DNA of 44,218 bases from Polynucleobacter sp. (GCA_008015455.1 SSFP01000076.1:1-44218), one strand, 5' to 3'. Positions 10,405-20,318 are shown, counted from the first letter of the stretch. The notes: a model not told the origin generated them from the sequence alone. Translations and numbers: made by a program.

Positions 10405-11040
10405 ATGAAAAAATATTTTATTGCCGGCATGCTCATTTGGGCTCCATTAGCCATCACTATTTGGGTGATGACTTGGGGCTTATCCGTCTTGGACGGTGTT
10501 TTTGGCTCAGTCATGATGGCTTTGATGACTATTTTGCCCTCAGGGCTAAAGCCTGCATTACAGTCTTTTAGAGAATTACCTGGTGTTGGGATTCTGATTG
10601 TTTTGGCGATTATTTTCGCGACAGGTATTTTGGCTGCCAATTTCGTTGGGCAATGGTGGATTCGTTTATGGGATCGCATCATTACTCGCATTCCCATTGT
10701 TAAATCTATCTATTCAAGCGTTAAACAAGTTTCTGGCACTTTATTCTCAAGCAAGGGAAATGCCTTTAGAAAGGCAGTATTGATTCCATACCCACGTAAT
10801 GGATCTTGGACGATTGCTTTCATTACAGGTAACCCAGCTGATGAAGTAGCTAACAAATTAAATGGTGAGCATGTGAACGTGTTCTTGCCCACCACACCTA
10901 ATCCAACCTCTGGATTCTTTATGATTGTTCCGCGCGCGGACATCATTGAACTAGAAATGAGCGTTGAAGAAGCGCTTACACATATTGTGTCGATGGGATC
11001 AGTTCCCCCTTCATCTCACCCAGAATCATCTGCAAAGTAG
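10405..11040 (+). CDS. DUF502 family membrane protein
   Basis: 211 aa; [14 protein letters not shown] and [28 protein letters not shown] are typical of DUF502. Confidence 0.88.
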   Translation: MKKYFIAGMLIWAPLAITIWVMTWGLSVLDGVFGSVMMALMTILPSGLKPALQSFRELPGVGILIVLAIIFATGILAANFVGQWWIRLWDRIITRIPIVKSIYSSVKQVSGTLFSSKGNAFRKAVLIPYPRNGSWTIAFITGNPADEVANKLNGEHVNVFLPTTPNPTSGFFMIVPRADIIELEMSVEEALTHIVSMGSVPPSSHPESSAK

Positions 11041-11048
11041 GAAGTTTT

Positions 11049-12848
11049 ATGTCAATGCGTAGCCATCAGTGTGGGCAAGTAACAGAAGCCCTTGTCGGAC
11101 AACAAGTCACATTAGCCGGTTGGGTTAATCGTCGCCGCGATCATGGTGGGGTTATTTTTATTGATTTACGAGATCGCGATGGTTTCGTTCAGGTTGTTTG
11201 CGATCCAGATCGCGCTGATATGTTCAAAATGGCTGAGCAGGTGCGTAATGAGTACTGTATTCAGATCATTGGCTTGGTTCGCGCTCGTCCGGCTGGCACA
11301 GAAAATAATGATTTAACCAGCGGCAAAGTGGAGATCTTGTGTCATGAATTGAATATTCTGAACGCATCGGTGACTCCTCCATTCCAGTTGGAAGATGACA
11401 ATCTTTCAGAGACCACACGTCTAACGCATCGCGTTTTGGATTTACGTCGTCCGCAAATGCAAAAGAATTTGCGTTTGCGCTACAACGTCGCCATGGAAAC
11501 GCGTCGTTATTTAGATCAAGCAGGCTTTATTGATATCGAGACACCGATGTTGACGAAGAGCACGCCAGAAGGTGCGCGTGACTATTTGGTGCCTTCACGT
11601 GTTCATGATGGTCAATTCTTTGCATTGCCACAGTCGCCTCAATTATTTAAGCAGTTGCTCATGGTGGCTGGTTTTGATCGTTACTACCAAGTAACAAAAT
11701 GTTTCCGTGATGAAGATTTGCGTGCAGATCGTCAACCAGAATTTACACAGATCGATTGCGAAACAGCTTTCTTAGACGAATTTGAAATTCGTGATTTGTT
11801 TGAAAACATGATGCGTCATATTTTCAAAACAGTGATGAATGTTGAGTTGGATAACCCATTCCCAGTGATGCCTTACTCTGAAGCTATGGCTCGTTTTGGC
11901 TCTGATAAGCCAGACTTGCGCGTTAAATTAGAGTTCACTGAATTAACAGATGTGATGAAGGATGTTGACTTTAAGGTGTTCTCTGGCGCAGCCAATATGC
12001 CTAATGGTCGTGTGGTGGGTCTCTGTGTGCCCGGTGGCTCCGTGATTAGCCGAAGCGATATTGATGATTACACTCAATTCGTAGCTATCTATGGTGCCAA
12101 AGGTTTGGCATGGATTAAGGTCAATGAAGTAGCTAAAGGTCGCGATGGTTTGCAATCACCGATCGTTAAGAACTTGCATGATGCAGCAATTCAAGAAATC
12201 TTGGCAAGAACTAGTGCTAAAGATGGCGACATTATTTTCTTCGGCGCAGATAAAGCTAAGGTAGTGAATGATGCTATCGGAGCTTTACGTTTGAAGATTG
12301 GTCATTCTGCTTGGGCTCGAGAAAATGGCTTGATGGAACAAGTTTGGAAGCCAATGTGGGTGGTTGATTTCCCCATGTTTGACTACGATGAAGATGATGC
12401 ACGTTGGGTAGCATGCCATCACCCATTCACAAGCCCTAAAGATGAGCATTTGGATTATTTAGAAACAGATCCAGGTAAGTGTCTAGCTAAGGCTTATGAC
12501 ATGGTTCTCAATGGTTGGGAAATTGGTGGTGGATCTGTTCGTATTCATAAAGAGTCTGTCCAAAGCCAAGTATTTAGAGCTCTAAAGATTGGTCCTGAGG
12601 AAGCGCAAGCGAAATTTGGATTCTTGTTAGATGCTTTGCAATATGGCGCACCTCCGCATGGTGGTATTGCTTTCGGTCTAGATCGTATCGTCACAATGAT
12701 GACTGGTGCAGAATCTATTCGTGATGTGATTGCCTTCCCTAAAACTCAAAGAGCGCAGTGTTTGTTGACACAAGCACCAAGCCCTGTTGATGAAAAGCAG
12801 TTACGCGAATTGCATATCCGTTTGCGTAATACGCAAGTTCCTGCATGA
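11049..12848 (+). CDS. aspS: Aspartate--tRNA(Asp/Asn) ligase
   Basis: 599 aa; [74 protein letters not shown]. Confidence 0.97.
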   Translation: MSMRSHQCGQVTEALVGQQVTLAGWVNRRRDHGGVIFIDLRDRDGFVQVVCDPDRADMFKMAEQVRNEYCIQIIGLVRARPAGTENNDLTSGKVEILCHELNILNASVTPPFQLEDDNLSETTRLTHRVLDLRRPQMQKNLRLRYNVAMETRRYLDQAGFIDIETPMLTKSTPEGARDYLVPSRVHDGQFFALPQSPQLFKQLLMVAGFDRYYQVTKCFRDEDLRADRQPEFTQIDCETAFLDEFEIRDLFENMMRHIFKTVMNVELDNPFPVMPYSEAMARFGSDKPDLRVKLEFTELTDVMKDVDFKVFSGAANMPNGRVVGLCVPGGSVISRSDIDDYTQFVAIYGAKGLAWIKVNEVAKGRDGLQSPIVKNLHDAAIQEILARTSAKDGDIIFFGADKAKVVNDAIGALRLKIGHSAWARENGLMEQVWKPMWVVDFPMFDYDEDDARWVACHHPFTSPKDEHLDYLETDPGKCLAKAYDMVLNGWEIGGGSVRIHKESVQSQVFRALKIGPEEAQAKFGFLLDALQYGAPPHGGIAFGLDRIVTMMTGAESIRDVIAFPKTQRAQCLLTQAPSPVDEKQLRELHIRLRNTQVPA

Positions 12849-13285
12849 AGATCCCTATCTCGGTCTTAGTTGTTATTTATACAGCTAAGAACGAGGTATT
12901 ACTTCTTGAAAGAGCTGATCACCCTGGTTTTTGGCAATCAGTAACTGGTAGCTTAGATACTACGGATGAGCCACTTATAGAGGCAGCGCGTCGAGAGCTA
13001 TTCGAAGAAACTGGTATTGATAGCCGACTTCTCAATGATGGGGCAGTAGTTTCTATGAACCACTCTGTGACTTATGAGATATACCCAGAGTGGCGTCACC
13101 GCTATCCCCCAGGTGTTACTCAAAATGTAGAGCATTGGTTCAAAGTTTGTTTACCTGATCGCGTGCCAGTGAAGCTGGCTCCGCGAGAGCATCTATCTTA
13201 TCGCTGGGTGGCGCTTCAAGATGCTCCAAAGATGTGTTTTTCCCCAAGCAATCAAGAGGCGATCCAAAAATTAAATTCTATTTAG
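12845..13285 (+). CDS. nudB: Dihydroneopterin triphosphate diphosphatase (Nudix)
   Basis: 146 aa; Nudix box [24 protein letters not shown]; overlaps the aspS 3' end by 4 nt, and nudB next to aspS is a known arrangement. Confidence 0.88.
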   Translation: MKIPISVLVVIYTAKNEVLLLERADHPGFWQSVTGSLDTTDEPLIEAARRELFEETGIDSRLLNDGAVVSMNHSVTYEIYPEWRHRYPPGVTQNVEHWFKVCLPDRVPVKLAPREHLSYRWVALQDAPKMCFSPSNQEAIQKLNSI

Positions 13286-13293
13286 AATAAGGT

Positions 13294-14508
13294 ATGACAC
13301 TGTTACGTAAAAATCGTTGGCAGACTATCGATTCTTTAGAGTTATTAGAGGGTGGGAAAAATTATTTCTCTGCGATAGAGGCAGCCTTAATACGTGCTCA
13401 AAAAAGTATTTACCTAGAGGTTTATATTTTTTCGGCTGATACCCAGGCGCAAAAAATTTGTGAATTATTATCAGCTGCCTCCTTAAGAGGGGTTGATGTG
13501 AAGGTTATTATTGATTGGTTTGGATCATCCCCCTTCAAATTTGAAAATCAATTAAAGCAAGCGGGAGTGCAGTTTCATTATTACAACCCTGGTTGGTTTG
13601 GGCGTTTTGGATTTTCAAGAACTCATCGTAAATTGCTTGTCATTGATGAGCATGAGGCATATTTAGGTGGCATTAATATTTGCGATGATGCCAAAGATGC
13701 CTCAGGAAATTCTCTGGCTGGTCTTCGTTGGGATTTAGCTCTTAAAGCAACGGGTCATATTGTTGAAAAAGTACATGCTACGTTTTTAAGACAATGGCAG
13801 CGCTTGCAACCTGATGCATTACATCCAAGAAATATTCTGAAAAGAATCTTTGAACAAGAATCCCCCTGGAGTTCTAATCATTTCATGGGCTTGCGTCATG
13901 GGAGTAAACCCAGCTTAGCTCTAGTGGCTAGGGATAATTTGCATCATCGTCGAGACATTGAAAGAGCGAGCTTGAAAGCCATTGGTCAAGCTCAAGAAGA
14001 GATCTGGTTGGTGACTCCATATTTCATGCCAGGTAGGCGACTGAGAAAGGCATTGATTCATGCGGCTGAGCGTGGTGTATCAGTGAACCTATTGCTGGGC
14101 AAAGATGAATTCAAGATGTTGAATTGGTCTGTACCGAGTTTGTATGGACAATTTTTAGCATCCAATATTGCGATATATGAATATCCTAATGGTTTGCTGC
14201 ATGCTAAATCCCTAGTGGTTGATCGTCGTTGGGCTACCTTGGGTTCATCAAACTATGATCACCTTTCATTTTTGTTAAATCATGAGGCGAATTTGATTAT
14301 TCGAAATCATGAGGTCATTAAAGAGATTCGGTGGAAAATCGCTGATCAAGCAGCGGAGATTGCAACACAAGTTGATCGACGCTCTTTTAGTCAGCGTCCT
14401 TTAGGCGAGAAAATGTTGAACTGGGTGGTGTACGGATTGGTCAGATTTTTATTATCCTTAATCACTATAGGTGCTAAAGATAAAGCCTTACCAAGTATTA
14501 GAGACTAA
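13294..14508 (+). CDS. clsB: Cardiolipin synthase B-like phospholipase D family protein
   Basis: 404 aa; two HKD regions: THRKLLVIDEHEAYLGGINI and HAKSLVVDRRWATLGSSNYD. Confidence 0.85.
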   Translation: MTLLRKNRWQTIDSLELLEGGKNYFSAIEAALIRAQKSIYLEVYIFSADTQAQKICELLSAASLRGVDVKVIIDWFGSSPFKFENQLKQAGVQFHYYNPGWFGRFGFSRTHRKLLVIDEHEAYLGGINICDDAKDASGNSLAGLRWDLALKATGHIVEKVHATFLRQWQRLQPDALHPRNILKRIFEQESPWSSNHFMGLRHGSKPSLALVARDNLHHRRDIERASLKAIGQAQEEIWLVTPYFMPGRRLRKALIHAAERGVSVNLLLGKDEFKMLNWSVPSLYGQFLASNIAIYEYPNGLLHAKSLVVDRRWATLGSSNYDHLSFLLNHEANLIIRNHEVIKEIRWKIADQAAEIATQVDRRSFSQRPLGEKMLNWVVYGLVRFLLSLITIGAKDKALPSIRD

Positions 14509-14547
14509 GCAGTAATATTTTTATAAATTTATTCGAAAAGTTAAGGC

Positions 14548-16371
14548 ATGCGACGAGCCGCTCATCATTCAGAACAGATTCCTAATCAACGCCCCAGCAG
14601 CAATGATTGGAAAGTGATTGCTAATTTATTGCCTTATCTTTGGGAGTTCAAAGGTCGAGTCATCTTAGCTATGAGCTGTTTGATTGCCGCCAAAGTTGCC
14701 AATTTGGCTGTGCCCATCTTATTAAAAGAGCTCATCGATGCCATGTCTTTGCCGCAGGGTGCACAAGTTTTATTAGTGGTTCCTGTGGCTCTCATTATTG
14801 CCTATGGCTTATTGAGATTGTCGGCTTCGCTATTTACCGAGCTAAGAGAGTTGTTATTTTCTCGAGTAACGGAAAGCGCGGTCAGAACTGTCGCTTTAAA
14901 AGTGTTTCAGCATTTGCATGCCCTGTCGTTACGTTTTCACTTGTCTCGACAAACTGGGGGTATGACACGTGATATTGAGCGGGGTACGCGAGGTATTCAA
15001 TCCCTGATTTCTTATTCTTTGTATAGCATTTTGCCTACTCTCGTTGAGTTAGGTTTGGTGCTTGGTTACTTCATTTGGGCATATAACTATTTATTTGCAG
15101 TAATCACTTTTGTAGCATTAGTTTTTTATGTCATCTTTACCATTCAGGTCACAGAGTGGCGCACGCAATATCGTCGCAAGATGAATGAGTTAGATTCAAG
15201 AGCGCATCAAAGAGCTGTAGATTCTTTGATTAATTTTGAGACTGTTAAATATTTCAGCAATGAGTCTTATGAGGCGTCACGTTATGACGACAACTTGCAT
15301 CGTTATCGTGAAGCTGCCATTAAATCCCAACGTTCCTTGGCGCTATTAAATGGCGGGCAGCAAACGATTATCGCTATCGGGTTAATTTTGATCTTGTGGC
15401 AAGCCACGCAGGGGGTGGTTGATGGTGTCATGACTATTGGTGATTTGGTCCTAGTCAATGTCTTGATGATTCAGTTGTATATCCCTCTTAATTTCTTGGG
15501 AGTGATTTATCGAGAAATTAAACAAGCTCTGACAGATATGGATCGTATGTTTAGCTTGTTGCAAACTGATCAAGAGATTGCTGATTCCCCAACGGCAACA
15601 GATTTAATTGTTCATCAAAAAAATTTAGGTCCACAAGTTGTTTTTGACAATGTTTCGTTTTCATATGAGCCTAACAGAGATATCTTAAAAGACTTAAGTT
15701 TTGTGATTGAGCCAGGACAAACAACTGCGGTGGTGGGGCATAGCGGTGCCGGGAAGAGTACCTTGGCAAGACTCTTGTTTCGTTTCTATGATGTTACGGG
15801 TGGCGCGGTTTTCTTGGACGGGCAAAACATTAAAGATGTCAAGCAGTTAAGCTTGCGTCAAGCAATTGGCATTGTTCCTCAAGATACGGTTCTATTTAAT
15901 GACACGGTTGCCTACAACATTGCTTATGGTCGACCAGGAGCTAGTCAAGCAGATATTGAATCTGCTGCTAAGTCAGCTCAAATTCATGACTTTATTATTT
16001 CGTTGCCAGATGGTTATCAAACTATGGTCGGTGAGCGTGGTCTTAAGTTGTCAGGTGGCGAAAAGCAGCGCGTTGCCATTGCAAGAACTTTATTAAAAAA
16101 TCCATCTCTACTGATTTTTGATGAAGCAACTTCTGCCTTAGATTCCGAAACAGAGCGAGCGATTCAAAAAGAATTAATGGAGCTTGCGCAAAACCGAACG
16201 ACTCTGATCATTGCACATCGTTTGTCGACCATTATTCATGCGCAGCAAATTCTTGTGATGGATGCAGGGAGAGTGATTGAAAGAGGTACACACGAATCCT
16301 TATTAAGCTTGCAGGGACGCTATGCTGAGATGTGGCGAGTGCAACAATCTCAAATCGAGCTAATATCTTGA
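14548..16371 (+). CDS. Atm1/HMT1-type ABC transporter, fused permease/ATPase
   Basis: 607 aa; TGGMTRDIERGTRGIQSL and FNVLMIQLYIPLNFLGVIYREI-like TMD signatures; Walker A VGHSGAGKSTLARL, LSGGEKQRVAIARTLL, LLIFDEATSALD. Confidence 0.92.
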   Translation: MRRAAHHSEQIPNQRPSSNDWKVIANLLPYLWEFKGRVILAMSCLIAAKVANLAVPILLKELIDAMSLPQGAQVLLVVPVALIIAYGLLRLSASLFTELRELLFSRVTESAVRTVALKVFQHLHALSLRFHLSRQTGGMTRDIERGTRGIQSLISYSLYSILPTLVELGLVLGYFIWAYNYLFAVITFVALVFYVIFTIQVTEWRTQYRRKMNELDSRAHQRAVDSLINFETVKYFSNESYEASRYDDNLHRYREAAIKSQRSLALLNGGQQTIIAIGLILILWQATQGVVDGVMTIGDLVLVNVLMIQLYIPLNFLGVIYREIKQALTDMDRMFSLLQTDQEIADSPTATDLIVHQKNLGPQVVFDNVSFSYEPNRDILKDLSFVIEPGQTTAVVGHSGAGKSTLARLLFRFYDVTGGAVFLDGQNIKDVKQLSLRQAIGIVPQDTVLFNDTVAYNIAYGRPGASQADIESAAKSAQIHDFIISLPDGYQTMVGERGLKLSGGEKQRVAIARTLLKNPSLLIFDEATSALDSETERAIQKELMELAQNRTTLIIAHRLSTIIHAQQILVMDAGRVIERGTHESLLSLQGRYAEMWRVQQSQIELIS

Positions 16372-16372
16372 A

Positions 16373-17713
16373 ATGACAGTTAAAAATCCCCAACAATTTT
16401 TGCAAGAAGCTTTTGCCCAAGCACTCAAAGCTTCTAATCCTCAAGCCATCTTGCCTGATGGTTTAAAGCGCGCCTTTCCGGTTGCCCCAACTGGTCGTTG
16501 TCTCGTTTTAGGGGCTGGCAAGGCAGCAGCTTCCATGGCTGTTGCAATGGAGTCTTATGCAAAAGCTCATTGGCCAAAAATTAAATTAGAGGGAATGGTT
16601 ATTACCCGTTATGGGCATGCTTTAGCGACTGAGCATATTCGTGTGGTTGAGGCATCACATCCGGTTCCTGATCAAGCGGGTATGGATGCTGCCAAAGAAA
16701 CCTTGGCTCTTATTAGAACGCTACAACCTGGTGATCATTTAATTGCATTGGTATCTGGCGGGGGCTCCAGCTTATTAACTTTGCCAGCAGAGGGTTTAAG
16801 TATCGAAGACCTTCGCGCAACCACTCAAGCTTTGTTGAGGTCAGGTGCTCCGATTGGTCAAATGAATGTTGTGCGCAAACATCTGTCTGCTATTTTGGGT
16901 GGGCATATGGCTCGTGAAGCAAGTTTGCGAGGCGCGGTTGTAACTGCGTTTTTAATCTCGGATGTCACTGGAGATGATCCATCAAGTATCGCTAGCGGTC
17001 CTTGTGCACCTGATGATTCAACGTTTGCTGATGCGCTAGATATTTTGAGAGATTATGATCTTTTAAATGGTGCCATCCCTCAGGTAGTCATTAAGTATTT
17101 AGAGGGTGGTCTTCAAGGAGTTCATCCAGAAACGCCTAAATCAAATGATCCTATTTTTCAGGAGACCAAGAATTATTTATTAGGTTCGGCTCACGCCAGC
17201 CTAGAAGCAGCAGCTAAATACTGCCAATCTCAAGGGGTTACGCCAGTCATCTTAGGAGATACCGTCATGGGAGAAGCACGCGATGTTGCATTGATGCAAG
17301 CGGCTATTGCTCGTGAGATTGATTTATATGGCGCCCCCTTTAAAAAGCCTGTGGCACTTTTATCCGGTGGAGAGTGCACAGTCACGATTGCGCCAGGCAT
17401 AAAGGGTCGAGGTGGTCGTTGCAGTGAGTTTTTATTAGCTTTATATAACGCGACTGATGATTTAAGTACTTTATCTGCCTTAGCTGCAGATACTGACGGA
17501 ATTGATGGTAGCGAGGATAATGCAGGTGCTTACTTTTCTAAAGCTACTAGGGAAGAAGCCCAACAAAAAAAATTACAAGCAAAAAATTATTTAAGTGCAC
17601 ATGATAGTTATGGGTTTTTTAAAGAGTTAGATGCTTTAGTTCATACGGGTCCCACACTGACCAATGTGAACGATTTTAGAATTTTATTAATTGATGAAAA
17701 AAGTGGATCTTGA
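16373..17713 (+). CDS. Glycerate 2-kinase (MOFRL/TtuD family)
   Basis: 446 aa; LVLGAGKAAASMA, HPVPDQAG, ALVSGGGSSLL, LLSGGECTVTI, GRGGRCSEFLLAL. Confidence 0.88.
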   Translation: MTVKNPQQFLQEAFAQALKASNPQAILPDGLKRAFPVAPTGRCLVLGAGKAAASMAVAMESYAKAHWPKIKLEGMVITRYGHALATEHIRVVEASHPVPDQAGMDAAKETLALIRTLQPGDHLIALVSGGGSSLLTLPAEGLSIEDLRATTQALLRSGAPIGQMNVVRKHLSAILGGHMAREASLRGAVVTAFLISDVTGDDPSSIASGPCAPDDSTFADALDILRDYDLLNGAIPQVVIKYLEGGLQGVHPETPKSNDPIFQETKNYLLGSAHASLEAAAKYCQSQGVTPVILGDTVMGEARDVALMQAAIAREIDLYGAPFKKPVALLSGGECTVTIAPGIKGRGGRCSEFLLALYNATDDLSTLSALAADTDGIDGSEDNAGAYFSKATREEAQQKKLQAKNYLSAHDSYGFFKELDALVHTGPTLTNVNDFRILLIDEKSGS

Positions 17714-18768
17714 TCATGGGTGCTGTCCATACAATTGAAATTACTCAACCAGATGATTGGCATTTACATGTACGAGATAGAGATGTCTTACCTGATTTGA
17801 TTCGTCATACGGCACAGCAATTTGCCCGTGCCATCATCATGCCTAATTTGAAGCCGCCTGTGACTACTGCTGATATGGCAGTGGCGTATCAGCAACGTAT
17901 TTTGGCTGCTAGACCTGCAGGTAGCTCCTTTCAGCCTTTGATGGTGCTGTATCTAACAGACAATACAAGCGCTGAGCAGGTGAAGAGTGCTGCTGCTGTG
18001 GGGGTGGTGGCATTTAAGCTATACCCAGCAGGAGCCACAACGAATAGCGATGCTGGTGTAACTGATTTATCCAAATGCTCTGCTGCATTATCTGCCATGG
18101 AAGCTTGTGGCATGCCTTTGTTAGTGCATGGTGAAGTGACGCATGCAGATGTCGATGTCTTTGATCGCGAGGCAGTATTTATTGATCAAGTGCTTGAGCC
18201 ATTGAGAAGAAAACACCCAGGTCTAAAAATTGTTTTTGAGCACATTACAACTAAGCAAGCAGCTCAGTATGTGCGTGATGCGGATGCCAGTAGATTTGGT
18301 GCCATTGGAGCCACGCTAACACCACAACATTTGCTCTACAACAGAAATGCGATTTTTACAGGTGGTGTTCGTCCTCATTACTATTGCTTACCAATTCTGA
18401 AACGAGAAGAGCATCGCGTAGCATTAGTTGAGGTTGCTACATCTGGTAACCCCAGATTTTTCTTAGGCACCGACAGTGCACCTCATGCAAGAGGCACAAA
18501 AGAAAATGCCTGTGGCTGTGCTGGCTGTTATACGGCTTGGCATGCAATGCCTTTATATGCTGAAGTGTTTGATGCTGCCAATGCTCTAGATAAGTTGGAA
18601 GGATTTGCCAGTCACTTTGGCGCTGATTTTTACGGCTTGTCGCGCAACACCAACAAACTCACTCTCAAGCGTGAGCAACAAATGATTCCTGCGGAATTCC
18701 CCATGGGAAGTTCTACCGTTGTGCCATTGCGAGCTGGCGAAATGCTTGCTTGGTCAATAGTCGGTTAG
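17710..18768 (+). CDS. pyrC: Dihydroorotase
   Basis: 352 aa; DDWHLHVRD, MPNLKPPVTT, KLYPAGATTNS, LVHGEV, FEHITTKQAA, LGTDSAPHARGTKE. Confidence 0.95.
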   Translation: MIMGAVHTIEITQPDDWHLHVRDRDVLPDLIRHTAQQFARAIIMPNLKPPVTTADMAVAYQQRILAARPAGSSFQPLMVLYLTDNTSAEQVKSAAAVGVVAFKLYPAGATTNSDAGVTDLSKCSAALSAMEACGMPLLVHGEVTHADVDVFDREAVFIDQVLEPLRRKHPGLKIVFEHITTKQAAQYVRDADASRFGAIGATLTPQHLLYNRNAIFTGGVRPHYYCLPILKREEHRVALVEVATSGNPRFFLGTDSAPHARGTKENACGCAGCYTAWHAMPLYAEVFDAANALDKLEGFASHFGADFYGLSRNTNKLTLKREQQMIPAEFPMGSSTVVPLRAGEMLAWSIVG

Positions 18769-19090
18769 ACTAGCGGGGCAGAGTCGGTAAGGCAATCGCT
18801 GCCTTGGTAACAAGGGAGAGGAAAGTCCGGACTCCATAGGACGGGGTGATGGCTAACAGCCATCCGCGGTGACGCGAGGAATAGGGCCACAGAGACGAGC
18901 GTATTTAGTTACGGTGAAACGCGGTAACCTCCACTCGGAGCAATCCCAAATAGGCAAGCGTTGAGGCGGTCCGCTGAGCTTGCGGGTAGGGAGCTTGATT
19001 CTACTGGTAACAGTGGAACTAGATGAATGGTTGCCCCCATGCGTCAGCGTGGGCGACAGAATCCGGCTTAATAGCCGGCTCTGCACTTTT
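18769..19090 (+). ncRNA. rnpB: RNase P RNA component, bacterial class A
   Basis: Conserved GAGAGGAAAGTCCGGACTCC, AGGGCCACAGA, GGTAACCTCCACTCGGAGCAATCCCAAATAGGCA, GACAGAATCCGGCTTA. P1 helix GCAGAGTCGGT (18778) pairs with GCCGGCTCTGC (19074-19084). P18 hairpin CTACTG-GTAA-CAGTGG. Exact ends approximate. Confidence 0.95.
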
Positions 19091-19091
19091 C

Positions 19092-19514
19092 TTAGATTTC
19101 TAAAATTTCGATGCTGTGGGTGATTTCAGCTGTTTTGCCAAGCATGATCGTTGCTGAGCAATATTTGTCGTGAGAGAGCTCAACAGCCTTTTCAACACGA
19201 CTTTTATCCAAGTTTTTACCGGAAACAGTGAAAGTCATATGAATCTTTGTAAAGATCTTGGGATCTTCATCAGCACGTTCAGCCTTGAGGGCGACCTTGC
19301 AGTCATGAACATCTTGTCTAGCTCGTTTCAAGATCATGACAACATCAAAGCAGGTACATCCACCGGCACCTACGAGCATCATTTCCATGGGGCGGGGGGC
19401 TAGGTTTTTACCTCCAGCTTCTGGGGCACCATCCATATTAACTAGGTGTCCACTGCCTGTTTCAGCGCTAAATGCCATACCATCTTTACCTAGCCATTTG
19501 ATAGTTGCTTCCAT
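19092..19514 (-). CDS. OsmC family protein
   Basis: 140 aa; NMDGAPEAGGKNLAPRPMEMMLVGAGGCTCFDVVMILKRARQ; OsmC-type cysteines and C-terminal SHDKYCSATIMLGKTAEI. Confidence 0.92.
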   Translation of the reverse strand: MEATIKWLGKDGMAFSAETGSGHLVNMDGAPEAGGKNLAPRPMEMMLVGAGGCTCFDVVMILKRARQDVHDCKVALKAERADEDPKIFTKIHMTFTVSGKNLDKSRVEKAVELSHDKYCSATIMLGKTAEITHSIEILEI

Positions 19515-19647
19515 TGTTTTCTTTCTTTAACTCGATATGAATTGGTATTAAATGATAATGCTGTTGGTTATTTATTTCAAAAATACCTAATAAAAACAGA
19601 TGTCTATTTGATTTTTAGTGAATTTTATAAAAATTATTAATTCTTAT

Positions 19648-19676
19648 TTGCTAAATTCTCGAGATTTTCATAAAAT
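19648..19676 (+). promoter_or_regulatory. Predicted sigma70-like promoter for an orphan short transcript
   Basis: TTGCTA (19648-19653), 17 nt spacer, TAAAAT (19671-19676); no protein gene lies between it and the terminator at 19716-19747. Confidence 0.55.
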
Positions 19677-19682
19677 GGTTTT

Positions 19683-19747
19683 ATGTCTCCTCCACCCTCC
19701 AAAAAGGTGGATTTCAGCCCAGGAAGTGCTTTCCTGGGCTTTTTTTT
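19683..19747 (+). ncRNA. Candidate small RNA (~65 nt) with anti-SD-like CUCCUCC/CUCC segments and its own intrinsic terminator
   Basis: Promoter as above; 5' hairpin TCCACC (19691-19696)/GGTGGA (19706-19711) with loop CTCCAAAAA; terminator AGCCCAGGAA-GTGCT-TTCCTGGGCT plus T-run. Confidence 0.5.
19716..19747 (+). terminator. Rho-independent terminator
   Basis: Perfect 10-bp stem AGCCCAGGAA (19716-19725)/TTCCTGGGCT (19731-19740), 5-nt loop, followed by 7 T. Confidence 0.9.
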
Positions 19748-19755
19748 GCTACAAT
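19747..19755 (+). promoter_or_regulatory. Extended -10 promoter candidate for rplM-rpsI
   Basis: TGC-TACAAT (19747-19755) directly after the terminator T-run; the corresponding -35 position falls inside the terminator hairpin. Confidence 0.5.
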
Positions 19756-19889
19756 GGAGAGCTTCCCAGTTTGCCCATGGGGAAATTTGTACCAGTCTTT
19801 AAATTTACACTGCGAGCCTGCAAGCATAAGCGGAGCCAAAGGAAGAGTTTAGAAACTGTTTTGATAGGGCTTAACAATTTAAGGTAATC

Positions 19890-20318
19890 ATGAAAACTTT
19901 CTCAGCAAAACCGCTTGAGGTGAAGCGTGAGTGGTTCGTGATTGACGCTACGGACAAAGTCCTCGGTCGTGTCGCCAGTGAAGTGGCACACCGTCTACGC
20001 GGCAAGCACAAGCCAGAATTCACCCCGCACGTTGACACAGGTGACTACATTGTCATCATCAATGCTTCTAAGTTGCGCGTAACTGGCACTAAAGGCTTGA
20101 ACAAAAAATACTACACGCACAGTGGCTATCCTGGCGGCATCTACGAAACTAACTTCGACAAGATGCAAGCCCGTTTCCCTGGTCGTGCTCTTGAGAAGGC
20201 TGTTAAAGGCATGTTGCCTAAAGGCCCACTTGGCTATGCAATGATCAAGAAATTGAAAGTTTATGCAGATGCTGACCACCCACACGCGGCTCAACAGCCA
20301 AGCGTTCTTGAGATCTAA
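19890..20318 (+). CDS. rplM: 50S ribosomal protein L13
   Basis: 142 aa; [59 protein letters not shown]. Confidence 0.98.
   Translation: MKTFSAKPLEVKREWFVIDATDKVLGRVASEVAHRLRGKHKPEFTPHVDTGDYIVIINASKLRVTGTKGLNKKYYTHSGYPGGIYETNFDKMQARFPGRALEKAVKGMLPKGPLGYAMIKKLKVYADADHPHAAQQPSVLEI

Noticed and set aside
18853-19086. 77-aa minus-strand ORF within rnpB
   Set aside because: Sequence is explained by RNase P RNA structure; ORF is antisense to a structured RNA.
19618-19887. 89-aa + strand ORF between osmC and rplM
   Set aside because: Runs through the promoter, terminator hairpin and rplM leader; composition looks noncoding.
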